A stretch of DNA of 17,406 nucleotides from the NCBI GenBank assembly GCA_031256815.1, contig JAIRPU010000070.1, positions 1 to 17,406 of the forward strand, given 5' to 3'. A program made the position numbers and the translations under genes. Below the pieces are notes generated by a model. That model was not told the DNA's origin and made no database searches. It saw nothing but the letters and a program-made list of their open reading frames with translations. Source of the DNA: Spirochaetaceae bacterium. GTDB taxonomy: Bacteria > Spirochaetota > Spirochaetia > Treponematales > Breznakiellaceae. Positions within the stretch are counted from its first letter, which is position 1, and each line of letters starts with the position of its first letter. This document shows positions 1 to 6,522 of the stretch, in pieces.

Positions 1-80
1 ACACATCCCGCAAACACCGTTACCACAAAGAAAATCAATATAAAGCAAAAATTTGCGTTTCCTTTATTTTTTTGTTTCAT
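1..80 (-). CDS. N-terminus of a lipoprotein, cut by the left edge
   Basis: Only the first 26 codons are inside the window. The start is the ATG at 80 (minus strand), preceded by a GGGGA purine run that can serve as ribosome binding site. The peptide begins MKQKNKGN, continues with a hydrophobic stretch (ILIFFVVTVF) and ends in AGC, so it reads as a lipoprotein signal peptide with the lipidated Cys at residue 26. It lies 16 nt downstream of the stop of the TPR reading frame on the same strand, so the two are probably co-transcribed. The function of the mature protein cannot be seen. The frame is open to the edge. Confidence 0.6.
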   Translation of the reverse strand, partial: MKQKNKGNANFCFILIFFVVTVFAGC

Positions 81-96
81 TTTCCCCACATCCCCT

Positions 97-1014
97 TCAT
101 CTAACATCTCCGCGTTCACGGCGGGCGAGTTCAAGGTTGCGTTTAGTTGCCGTGTAACCCGGTTCGATATGAAGCACCGTTTCGTAGTCGGCGATAGCGC
201 GGTCGTAATCCCCTTTGCCGGCGTAGGCATTTCCGCGCCCGTTGTACGCAATGGCAAAATTGGGGTCGAGCCTGATTGCCTGGTTGTAGTCCGCGATGGC
301 GCTGTCGTACTCCCCTCTGCTGAAATACACATTCCCCCGATTGGTGTAGGCAAGGTTGTAAGCGGGGTCAAGATTTATTGTCTGGGTAAAATCCGCGATA
401 GCGCTGTCGTAGCCGCCTTTGCGGGCATAGACCATGGCACGGTTGTAATATGCCTCGGCATAGTTGGGGTCAAGGTTGACAGCCTGAGTATAATCCGCGA
501 TAGCCCGGCTATAATTTTCTTTGCGGGCGTAGACAAGCCCGCGATGGTTATAGGATTCGGCAAAATTGGCATCCAGTCTGACAGCCTGCGTTAAGTCGGC
601 GATAGCCTTGTCGTAGTCCTTTTTGTTGTAGTACGCATAGCCTCGGCTGTTGTATGCGCGGGCGTCATCGGCATCAAGCCTGAGGGCGCGGGCGCAGTCG
701 ACAATAGCCTGGTCATACATTTCTTTGCGGATATATGCGCCGCCGCGTTCACTGTATGCCGGGGCAAAATTGGGCGCAAGCCGGACAGCCTGACTGTAAT
801 CCGCAATAGCCTTGTCGAACTCGTCTTTGCCGGAATATGCCGCGCCCCTGCCGGTATAGGCGGCGGCATCGTTAGGAGACTTCCACAACACGGCGGTATA
901 GTCCGCGATGGCGCTGTCCCAATTTCCCATGTTCTTGTTCGCGTTAGCACGGTTAAAATCGTCAAAGGCTTCCGGCTGAGGGAGCGCCGTCATGCAATAC
1001 TCCGCAGCCGGCAT
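97..1014 (-). pseudogene. 3' part of a frame-split transglutaminase-like/TPR gene: eight TPR repeats
   Basis: This 305-residue frame is eight 34-residue tetratricopeptide repeats, each with the A-Y-x-x-R-G and Y-D-x-A-I-A-D-Y pattern and ending near L-D-P-N, followed by a short basic tail. TPRs are protein-protein interaction solenoids. Translating the same frame upstream of the ATG at 1014, as far as about 1140, gives NHAWLWVYGKDGAIYWLDPAW. That segment carries the His and Asp of a papain-like transglutaminase core, whose Cys is in the neighbouring ORF (1041-1616) in another frame. The two pieces are therefore one gene with one base missing near 1135-1147. The ATG at 1014 has no clear ribosome binding site, which agrees with it being internal. 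The 102-nt repeat period also makes this stretch prone to recombination. Confidence 0.75.
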
Positions 1015-1040
1015 TATTTGCGTTTCCGTGCCGTTCCTTA

Positions 1041-1616
1041 CTATGCCCCACCATGGATAGCCTGTGTTGTCTGTCCATGCGGGGTCGAGCCAGTAGATAG
1101 CGCCGTCCTTACCATATACCCAAAGCCATGCGTGATTTTCGCGCCGCTGTGGGCATAAGCATTTTGCCGGGAAATTTCTTTGAGCAGTGTTCCGGCGGAC
1201 ATTCCGGCAGACATTCCGCTTGTTAGAGCCGGCGGATTCTCCCGCGCCGCCGGTTCGTAGAGGGTTATCTGGCGCGAATTATTGCCAACGGCGGCTATAT
1301 ACCACTTTTTTACACCCAGCGCTTCGTACCGGCTTTGGTCTTCTTTAATGATGTTATATGCCGCCGTTGCGTAATCGAAACAGTTGCCGTAAAAGGTTTC
1401 GAGGACGCTGCCGGCGCTCTGCCGGGGGGAGATGCCGCCGGGGCGGTAATAGTTACGCGGGTCTTTGCAGCCGTAAATACCGGACTGCGCTCTGTTGTAC
1501 TGACCGGCACAGGCAGTTTCGACGGTAAGGTATTGCAACTCATCAGTAAAATCTATGGCAGAGCCGTACCGCGCCGTCAAAGCAAACAGCAAAACCACAC
1601 GGGTAACATACTTCAT
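1041..1616 (-). pseudogene. 5' part of a frame-split secreted transglutaminase-like/TPR gene
   Basis: The start is the ATG at 1616, with AAAGGAG five bases upstream. The protein begins MKYVTRVVLLFALTARYGSA, a signal peptide, so the product is exported. Around residues 82-90 is GNCFDYATAAY, the usual setting of the catalytic Cys of transglutaminase-like proteins. The frame goes wrong after AYAHSGA and runs about 30 meaningless residues to a stop at 1041. The frame offset by one continues as ENHAWLWV...WLDPAW (catalytic His and Asp) and then into the TPR repeats ending at 97. Restoring one base near 1140 gives a single protein of about 505 residues: signal peptide, transglutaminase-like domain, eight TPRs. 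The catalytic triad assignment follows from the family pattern. The lesion may be a real mutation or a sequencing error. Confidence 0.7.
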
Positions 1617-1640
1617 CAAAACTCCTTTGCGCGAAAACGC

Positions 1641-1646
1641 AGTATA
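1641..1646 (-). promoter_or_regulatory. Candidate -10 box for the transglutaminase/TPR gene
   Basis: On the minus strand this reads TATACT, 25-30 bases upstream of the ATG at 1616, inside an AT-rich leader. A T-run lies about 17 bases further upstream, where a -35 box would be, but it matches the consensus poorly. Prediction by eye only. Confidence 0.35.
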
Positions 1647-1702
1647 CCGCACAAAAACTGTATAAAAAATCATAAATTTTAGGCGGTCTTCGCCACAAAT
1701 CG

Positions 1703-1731
1703 TTCAAAACTTATATATTTTGTAATAAAAT
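1703..1731 (+). promoter_or_regulatory. Candidate promoter for the HTH regulator
   Basis: TTCAAA (1703-1708), a 17-base spacer and TAAAAT (1726-1731) fit a sigma-70 type promoter (4/6 and 5/6 matches). It would give a leader of roughly 55 bases before the ATG at 1794. The region is very AT-rich, so chance matches are likely. Confidence 0.4.
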
Positions 1732-1773
1732 ACTATATGATAAATAGTAAGTCAAGCGGGAGAAAATATTTAG

Positions 1774-1792
1774 TATTACCTTGTAGGTAGTA
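1774..1792. promoter_or_regulatory. Candidate operator overlapping the HTH gene's translation start
   Basis: TATTACCT and AGGTAGTA, separated by TGT, form an imperfect inverted repeat (7 of 8 pairs) ending two bases before the ATG of the HTH protein and covering its weak ribosome binding site. XRE-type regulators often bind such sites in their own leader, so autoregulation is a reasonable inference. No second copy was seen upstream of the divergent gene. Confidence 0.3.
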
Positions 1793-1793
1793 A

Positions 1794-2117
1794 ATGGAGC
1801 GGCTTGGAGAGATTTTCGCAAAAAATATGAAGGAATACCGCCGGAAGCGCGGTTTGACCCAGGAAAAATTGGCGGAAAAGGTTGATGTATCAACTCATCA
1901 TATAGGAATGATAGAACTTGCCCGCAATTATCCCACACTCAACCTTGTAGAACGCATAGCCAACGCGCTGGATGTCGAAATTTACCAACTGTTTACAGAG
2001 CCTCATTCTCCAAACGAAGAACTTGAACAACTGCGGCTGGAAATCCGCGGCGATATGAAGCAATTATTAGAAGATTTTCTAAGCCGGGCGTTCCCTGCCG
2101 CCGCTCCCGGCTGTTAA
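1794..2117 (+). CDS. XRE-family helix-turn-helix transcriptional regulator
   Basis: This 107-residue protein has a Cro/C1-type HTH domain at residues 4-65: LTQEKLAEKVDVSTHHIGMIE forms the two recognition helices, followed by RNYPTLNLVERIANALDV, the usual closing helices. The C-terminal 35 residues (EELEQLRLEIRGDMKQLLEDF) look like an amphipathic or coiled-coil helix that could mediate dimerisation. The ribosome binding site is weak (TAGGT). It is divergent from the transglutaminase/TPR gene, and an inverted repeat covers its start, so it may control itself. The family includes restriction-modification controller and prophage regulators. No partner of either kind is adjacent, and the target genes cannot be inferred. 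Confidence 0.85.
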   Translation: MERLGEIFAKNMKEYRRKRGLTQEKLAEKVDVSTHHIGMIELARNYPTLNLVERIANALDVEIYQLFTEPHSPNEELEQLRLEIRGDMKQLLEDFLSRAFPAAAPGC

Positions 2118-2147
2118 AGGTTGTAAACCAACCCCGCCTGTGTATTT

Positions 2148-2276
2148 AGTGGGTAGTGGGTAGTGGGTGGTGAGTAGTGTTTTTCCGATATATCACTTCT
2201 AACGGCGCTATCTGCGTTAGAATTTGTTTTTCGGTTTGAACGGGTACTACCCACTACCCACTGCTCACTACCCACT
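2148..2276. repeat. Nested inverted repeat built from GTGGGTA heptamers
   Basis: The left arm 2148-2179 (four to five GGGTAGT-like heptamers) and the right arm 2245-2276 (ACTACCC-like heptamers) match in 27 of 32 positions as an inverted repeat. Inside the loop is a perfect 8-bp hairpin, TTCTAACG (2197-2204) and CGTTAGAA (2215-2222), with a 10-base loop. The CCGATATAT block after the left arm resembles, in reverse orientation, the TATATCGG/TATATC block of the cassettes at 2640-2845, so these are copies of one repeat family. If transcribed it would fold into a long stem. Confidence 0.7.
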
Positions 2277-2406
2277 GTTCCCCCTCTTGCGCAAAACACC
2301 CGCCTTGTGTAGCCTATTCTCGTTATGAAGAAAGTAGAGTTCCTGAGCGGCTATACAACCTACATACCTTACCTACAAAAAAACGCTAAAGTTTTGACAA
2401 AATCTG

Positions 2407-2461
<55 letters not shown>

Positions 2462-2541
2462 GTTGTATACATAGTATTGAATTCGCTTTTCTGCTTTGGC
2501 AGAGGAGAACAAGGGATAGGTCTGTCTTTAGGGCAATATCA

Positions 2542-2566
2542 GGGGATAGGGGACAGGGTACAGGGG
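2542..2566 (+). other. G-quadruplex motif on the plus strand
   Basis: Four G runs (GGGG, GGGG, GGG, GGGG) are separated by loops of 3, 3 and 4 bases, which satisfies the canonical G3+N1-7 rule. The unit is again seven bases long (AGGGGAT, AGGGGAC, AGGGTAC, AGGGGAT). It lies 80 bases downstream of the (CT)25 tract. Confidence 0.6.
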
Positions 2567-2681
2567 ATAGCATCCGCTCAACATGAAATACAAATTCTAA
2601 CGGAGAGTTCTTTATTCTCTTTCATATATTTATCAAACTTAACGGTTTTAACTCCGCTAATCAGCATATATCGGATAAAAA

Positions 2682-2845
2682 ACTACCCACTACGCACTAC
2701 TCACTACCCACTCGAATCAAACACCGCTCTCACCAGCGTCCCCATATATCAAACAGTGCGGGGACTACCCACTACCCACTACCCACTACCCACTCAAAAA
2801 AAACACCGCCCTCACCGGCGTTCATATATATCGAACAAAACGAAG
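2682..2845. repeat. Two tandem 82-base repeats, each a heptamer block plus a conserved tail
   Basis: Units 2682-2763 and 2764-2845 each start with four to five ACTACCC-type heptamers (imperfect in the first, perfect in the second). Each continues with a tail sharing AACACCGC, CTCACC, GCGT, ATATATC and AACA at the same offsets (2719 against 2801, exactly 82 apart). A more diverged tail (CCGCTAATCAGC then TATATCGG) lies just before the first unit at about 2653-2675. The pattern resembles the short tandemly repeated repetitive (STRR) heptamers known from cyanobacteria. That similarity is in type only, not an identification. Confidence 0.8.
2768..2791 (-). other. G-quadruplex motif on the minus strand within the heptamer block
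   Basis: Four CCC runs (2768, 2775, 2782, 2789) spaced by ACTA give, on the minus strand, GGG runs with three identical four-base TAGT loops. This is the perfect version of the heptamer; the first 82-base unit has lost two of the runs. Confidence 0.5.
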
Positions 2846-2941
2846 TTCAAACTTGGTTTTTTGCCTTCAGCCGAAGGCGGGAAATATGCCCAACGCCGCC
2901 AATTTGGCGCAATGGGCGCACGCGCTCCGTAGGGAGGCGTC

Positions 2942-2947
2942 TATAAT
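2942..2947 (+). promoter_or_regulatory. Candidate -10 box (TATAAT) for the zinc-ribbon/DUF805 gene
   Basis: A consensus TATAAT lies 60 bases upstream of the ATG at 3007. No good -35 box is visible 16-18 bases before it. A small hairpin, GCTTGT (2953-2958) and ACAAGC (2962-2967), would fall in the 5' leader. Confidence 0.4.
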
Positions 2948-3006
2948 AAATCGCTTGTTTTACAAGCAAGGCTTTGCCGGAAAGCGCAAAGTCAAAGGAG
3001 AAAGAA

Positions 3007-3537
3007 ATGGCATTTTGTACGAATTGCGGAACAAAATTAGATGAAAAGGCAAGATTTTGCCTTCAATGCGGAACAAAGGTAGAGGATGCGCCTGATACCT
3101 CACAAGCAGCGCCTGCAACGCAGTCTATGCACCAAACGTTTGCGCCAATGGCAGCTTCGGACAGGCAAACAGAGGCTAAAAAGAACGGCTGGACTTATTT
3201 TACCGGAGCGCTCAAAAAATTCGCTGTTGTTAAGGGCAGGGCGCGGCGGGCGGAATTTTGGTGGTTTACCTTGTTTTATAGCATTTTCTATTTAATATGT
3301 ATTGGAATTGACTATCTCCTCGATTTTTATATTGAGGGATGGGGTGTGTTTACTTTGTTATATTCCGTTATTTTTCTTTTACCGGGATATTGCGTTATGA
3401 TACGCCGTCTTCATGATTGTGATAAGCAAGGATGGTTATTTTTAATACCAATTTACAATATCGTAATTTTTTGTACTGCTGGAACTACAGGAAAAAATCG
3501 TTTTGGATCTGACCCCAAACAAACAGACATATTATAG
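3007..3537 (+). CDS. Zinc-ribbon plus DUF805 membrane protein
   Basis: The start is ATG 3007, with AAAGGAG eight bases before it. The in-frame codon at 2974 is not ATG-preceded by a binding site, so it was not used. The 176-residue protein opens with a double zinc ribbon half (CTNCGTKL...CLQCGTKV, residues 4-25), then a polar linker, then a DUF805 membrane domain from about residue 65. That domain shows the family signature GRARRAEFWWFTLF, two to three hydrophobic helices, and MIRRLHDCDKQGW...GKNRFGSDP at the end. DUF805 proteins are inner-membrane proteins of unknown role, and the ribbon presumably faces the cytoplasm. It heads a cluster of zinc-ribbon and SH3-like genes on the same strand, most of which are damaged. 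This one is complete. Confidence 0.85.
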   Translation: MAFCTNCGTKLDEKARFCLQCGTKVEDAPDTSQAAPATQSMHQTFAPMAASDRQTEAKKNGWTYFTGALKKFAVVKGRARRAEFWWFTLFYSIFYLICIGIDYLLDFYIEGWGVFTLLYSVIFLLPGYCVMIRRLHDCDKQGWLFLIPIYNIVIFCTAGTTGKNRFGSDPKQTDIL

Positions 3538-3545
3538 GAGTTCTT

Positions 3546-3892
3546 ATGAAAAAATCTAATTTATATCAATATGGCTTTAGCAGCATACTATTTTCTGTTG
3601 TATTGCTTATGTAAAAGAAAGCAACACAAAATATACCAACACGCAAGAAAGCGGATTTCAGGCAACTCATAGAGTAAGAACAAATGACGGCGCTAAATTA
3701 CGCTTGCGTAACACTCCGTCATTATATGGAACACAAATCACATCTTTAGATTACGGTTCTTATGTTGAAATCATGGAAATTGGCGATTCCGGTGTTGACC
3801 CGGACGGCTACTATGGAAATTGGGTGTATGTTGTTACTCCCGACGGGATTTTGGGTTGGTGCTTCAACGCATACTTGGAAGAAATAGACTAA
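3546..3892 (+). pseudogene. Frame-shifted secreted SH3-like (bacterial SH3) protein
   Basis: The start is ATG 3546, with AGGAG just upstream, eight bases after the previous stop. The first 22 codons encode a signal peptide (MKKSNLYQYGFSSILFSVVL) and end at TAA 3612-3614. In the frame shifted by one base, translation continues without stop from about 3614 to 3892 as VKESNTKYTNTQ...LRLRNTPSLYGTQITSLDYGSYVEIMEIG...GILGWCFNAYLEEID. This is a bacterial SH3 domain: the LRLRNTPS opening and GWCFxxYL ending are typical. One missing base near 3605-3615 accounts for the break. Bacterial SH3 domains commonly bind peptidoglycan or surface ligands, and an exported location fits. An internal ATG at 3773 would give only a fragment. 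Confidence 0.65.
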
Positions 3893-3907
3893 ATAAATGG
3901 AGGATTT

Positions 3908-4573
3908 ATGTTTTGTAAAAATTGTGGAGCGCAACTTAAAGAGGGCGCAAAATTTTGCGGCGGTTGCGGTACAACGGTTGCCGCCGCGCAGCCTCAAGAA
4001 CAATCTGTAATGCCGGAACAAGCGGTACAGCCGGAGATGCCTCGTTGCGCGGCTTGTGGAACACCGCTAAAAACAGGAACGGTTTTTTGCGCTAATTGCG
4101 GAACCAAAATCGAAGCGCTTCCGTCAGCGCAAAAAATTGTTGAACCACCTGTTTTGCCTGTGCTGGAACAACCGGAATCACTAGCAATGGAACCGGAACC
4201 GGCGGAAATACCACAAGCCCCCACATCCGGCGTGGAAGATGCGGCGGCAACAACTCCAAAGCCAGAAGAATCAGGTTTTGTTGATAATCAGAAAAGCGAA
4301 GTTCAAAGAATAAAAAACATTAACAATGGGCTTATTGCCGCTGTAATATTATTTGCTTGCGGTCTAAGCGCCGCTATTGCTGTTGGAATTACGCAATACA
4401 ATAAACTTATTGCTGATTACAATGCTTTATATTCTAATAATTTTAAATCGCGTTTAGATTCAGAAACGGCAAAATTAGATTCAGAAACGGCAAAAATAGC
4501 AAATTCCTTTGAACGCCGATGGTCAATTAATGTTACTGATATATCGGCAGGTAGTTTTATGGTTCAAAGTTGA
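3908..4573 (+). pseudogene. Double zinc-ribbon membrane protein with frame-shifted SH3-like tail
   Basis: The start is ATG 3908, with GGAGG seven bases upstream. Two zinc ribbons follow: CKNCGAQL...CGGCGT (residues 3-22) and CAACGTPL...CANCGTKI (about 39-59). After a Pro/Glu-rich linker comes one transmembrane helix (GLIAAVILFACGLSAAIAVG, about 139-158), then a short helical region containing LDSETAK twice. The frame ends at TGA 4573 just after INVTDISAG. In the neighbouring frame the sequence continues as LWFKVELSDGVTGWCFSGYL (about 4554-4616), the second half of an SH3-like domain matching GWCFNAYL in the preceding gene. A one-base gain (or two-base loss) near 4545-4560, probably with loss of the first SH3 strands, explains this. 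The N-terminal part may still be made. Confidence 0.6.
4454..4495 (+). repeat. In-frame 21-base tandem duplication
   Basis: TTAGATTCAGAAACGGCAAA plus one further A is present twice, head to tail (4454-4474 and 4475-4495), adding seven residues (LDSETAK) to the juxtamembrane helix. Perfect identity of the copies suggests a recent duplication. Confidence 0.9.
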
Positions 4574-4644
4574 ATTATCGGACGGTGTAACCGGCTGGTG
4601 TTTTTCAGGTTACTTGCGGGCTTTAAGCGCAAAGAGGATTGAAA

Positions 4645-4779
4645 ATGAAAAACTTCAAAACAGTTGTTTTTCTTGGTTTCTTGTTCGTGCTGTTCACAGC
4701 AGGACAGGAGGAAGTTGTAGCACAGACTGCTGACAGGTCGTACTATATTGAAGGTATTTTATGCTTATCTGGTCCATAA
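4645..4779 (+). pseudogene. Truncated secreted-protein remnant (signal peptide only)
   Basis: ATG 4645 follows GAGG by eight bases. The 44 codons start MKNFKTVVFLGFLFVLFTAG, a convincing export signal ending near VAQTA, followed by DRSYYIEGILC and a stop at 4779. The size and position suggest the 5' end of a further secreted protein of this cluster, cut short by a frame loss or deletion. Shifted frames after 4755 stay open for another 25-30 codons (for example NLYGSDFNIQISRHEVF), which may be leftover coding sequence. Its start overlaps the out-of-frame SH3 tail of the gene before. Function unknown. Confidence 0.45.
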
Positions 4780-5001
4780 TTTATATGGCTCAGATTTTAA
4801 TATACAAATATCAAGACATGAAGTTTTTATACTTCTTTTGTAACAGGCTCCGGTTTTAGACATGGCTGGCAGCATCCCTTACCATCGTGCCATCCCCGCC
4901 GCCCCGCATAACAAAAAATTATAAACATTTTATAGCCTGTCTATGGCTTTGATTTTGAAGGGCGGCTATGTTGTAAGCATAAAAAGATATAGGAGAATCA
5001 A

Positions 5002-6006
5002 ATGAAAATTACAAAGAAAAAGGGGCTGATTTTTTGCCTCCCTCTTGCCGTTGCGGGGCTGGTGTTTGTGCCCTCGCTTTTGGCACAGATTAACAATAAA
5101 ACGTCCGCGCCTGAGGTACCGGCGGCGGACGCAGGAGAGCAAAACTCCGCTGCTGCCGGCAAAAAAAGCGGCGGCAAAGCAGCAGCCTCAGGCACGGTGT
5201 TCACCGTAAAAACCGAAGACGCCGTTGTCCGCAATCTTCAGGCATACATCGAAGTAAATGGCAATGTGGTAAGCGAAGAACAGGTAACGGTGGTGCCGGA
5301 AATTGGAGGCAAAGTGGTTTCGGTAAGAACAGCGCTGGGCGCTGCGGTGCGCAAAGGCGACCTGCTTGCACAGGTTGATGCCTCAAAGCCGGGCGCGCGT
5401 TATTCGCTAAGCCCGGTGTACGCGCCGGTTTCCGGCGTGGTCGTGTCCAGTCCGGTAAGCGCCGGCTCCACGGTGTCTACCGCCACAGGGCTTTTTACCA
5501 TAGCCTCAGGCGGATTGCCAAAAATCGAGGCGCTGATTCCTGAACGGGAAGTAGGCCAACTGCGCTTAGGGCTTCCGGCGGAAGTGCGTCTTGAAGCCTT
5601 TCCAGGCGAGGTCTTCAAAGCGAAGGTAAGCAAACTTTCCCCGGTGGTAGACTCCGTCTCTCGGACAAAGAGCATAACCCTGCGCTTTGACAACGGCGAC
5701 CCGCGAATCAATCCGGGGATGTTTGCCCGAATCAAACTTAACACTCGCACTTACGAAAACATTGTTGCCGTCCCTCAAGACGCGATAGTTGAAAACCGCG
5801 GCGCACAGGCGGTGTTCGTCCTTGCAGGCGGGAAGGGCGAAGGAAGCACGGGGCTTGTCCGCCTTCGGGAAGTAAGTGCCGGCGTTACCGTTGACGGCGA
5901 AACAGAAATCAAAAGCGGGCTTGCCGCCGGAGAAAAAGTTGTAACACAGGGGCAGCAGTTCCTTACAGACGGCGCCCACGTGCGTGTGCTTGGAAACAAG
6001 TCATGA
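5002..6006 (+). CDS. Efflux membrane-fusion protein (RND/HlyD-type periplasmic adaptor)
   Basis: The start is ATG 5002, with AGGAG upstream. The 334-residue protein has an N-terminal membrane anchor or signal (residues 9-28), then an Ala/Gly/Lys-rich spacer. A split lipoyl-like domain follows: EVNGNVVSEEQVTVVPEIGGKV...VRKGDLLAQVD as first half, LSPVYAPVSGVVVSSPVSAG as second. Then come a beta-barrel (EALIPEREVGQLRLGLPAEVRLEAFPG...GMFARIKL) and the membrane-proximal domain (VAVPQDAIVENRGAQAVFVL...GLAAGEKVVTQGQQFLTDGAHVRV). The halves of the lipoyl domain are joined directly, without the usual coiled-coil hairpin, as in short adaptors. Such proteins link an inner-membrane RND or ABC pump to the outer membrane. 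Its TGA overlaps an ATGA that opens only an eight-codon frame. No pump gene follows, so the adaptor is orphaned here. Confidence 0.88.
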   Translation: MKITKKKGLIFCLPLAVAGLVFVPSLLAQINNKTSAPEVPAADAGEQNSAAAGKKSGGKAAASGTVFTVKTEDAVVRNLQAYIEVNGNVVSEEQVTVVPEIGGKVVSVRTALGAAVRKGDLLAQVDASKPGARYSLSPVYAPVSGVVVSSPVSAGSTVSTATGLFTIASGGLPKIEALIPEREVGQLRLGLPAEVRLEAFPGEVFKAKVSKLSPVVDSVSRTKSITLRFDNGDPRINPGMFARIKLNTRTYENIVAVPQDAIVENRGAQAVFVLAGGKGEGSTGLVRLREVSAGVTVDGETEIKSGLAAGEKVVTQGQQFLTDGAHVRVLGNKS

Positions 6007-6046
6007 GCGACTGCCGCCGCGCCGCTTAAAGCGCAGCGGATGGCTG

Positions 6047-6365
6047 GCCGGTGAAACCGCATTGCGGTTTCACCGGCTGCCGGATGCCCGCTTAGCGCGG
6101 GCATCCGGCAGCGCCATGCAAAGCATGGCGCTGCCTTATTTGACGCCCTCACTCTGCGCTTTTCGCGCAGAGTGGGGGACACGCCGGAAAAGCGCAATGC
6201 GCTTTCGCAGGTCGTGCGCCACCCGCGCCTGCAAAGCGGCGCGCGGCACTGCCCCGGCCTGCGCTTGCGCAGGCCGGGGCAGGCAACAATGGCCGCGCGA
6301 AGCGCGGTGCCGCCGAAGGCGGCCTACACCGGCAGCCCATGAAACCGCAATGCGGTTTCATGGGC
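6047..6365. repeat. Array of about ten consecutive hairpin palindromes
   Basis: Perfect or near-perfect palindromes stand almost end to end. They are: 6047-6077 (15-bp arms GCCGGTGAAACCGCA, 1-base centre); 6078-6110 (14-bp arms, loop TTAGC); 6108-6134 (12-bp arms, loop AAA); 6150-6174 (10-bp arms CACTCTGCGC, loop TTTTC); 6189-6205 (8-bp arms AAAGCGCA, centre A); 6224-6243 (8 bp with a bulge, loop AAA); 6250-6281 (15-bp arms TGCCCCGGCCTGCGC, loop TT); 6293-6307 (6 bp, loop GAA); 6309-6323 (6 bp, loop GAA); 6335-6365 (15-bp arms GCCCATGAAACCGCA, centre A). The first, fifth and last share the core CGCA-W-TGCG, and the first and last share GAAACCGCA arms. The region is much GC-richer than its neighbours. 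It matches no repeat element that I recognise. Confidence 0.9.
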
Positions 6366-6452
6366 GTGTGCAATCCCGTTCCGCAGGATGTTCTTGGCCG
6401 GTAAAACCGTGCGTAAATACTCATGACAAGAGTTTGCTGCCTTAAGAAAATA

Positions 6453-6484
6453 TATAAATCTGTTCTCTGGAACAGAAATTTATA
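6453..6484 (+). promoter_or_regulatory. Hairpin in the leader of the lipoprotein pair
   Basis: CTGTTC (6460-6465) pairs with GAACAG (6470-6475) around a TCTG loop. The stem extends through TATAAAT (6453-6459) and ATTTATA (6478-6484) with a two-base bulge. It lies 38 bases before the lipoprotein start. It could be an operator or an RNA structure; it lacks the T-run of a terminator. Confidence 0.4.
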
Positions 6485-6522
6485 AAAGTCTGTTAAACGC
6501 GTCATCAGACAAAGGAGATAAA

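Larger units (their letters stand above)
6007..6522. other. Non-coding region with palindrome array and lipoprotein leader
   Basis: The 516 bases between the adaptor and the first lipoprotein contain the eight-codon frame MSDCRRAA (6004-6030) at the place where a pump gene would be expected. Then come the hairpin array (6047-6365), a half-palindrome relic GGCCGGTAAAACCG (about 6396-6409) similar to the first hairpin's left arm, and a hairpin leader (6453-6484). Open frames through the array on both strands are products of its palindromes and are not called. Confidence 0.7.

Noticed and set aside
2477..2932. 151-residue plus-strand open frame and its neighbours through the repeat region
   Set aside because: It translates heptamer repeats (RTTHYPL, PTTHYPLP), has no ribosome binding site and crosses direct and G-rich repeats; this is a known type of false gene in repeat DNA.
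4820..4839. Terminator after the truncated secreted-protein remnant
   Set aside because: GAAGT/ACTTC stem of only five AT-rich pairs followed by four T; not distinguishable from chance in this AT-rich gap.
6047..6365. CRISPR array or attC-like integron cassette array
   Set aside because: There is no constant repeat with variable spacers, and the palindromes differ from one another; no integrase or Cas gene is nearby.
5984..6505. Open frames of 118-153 residues on both strands over the hairpin array
   Set aside because: GC-rich palindromes create long open frames by chance; the translations are rich in Arg, Ala and Cys without domains or ribosome binding sites.
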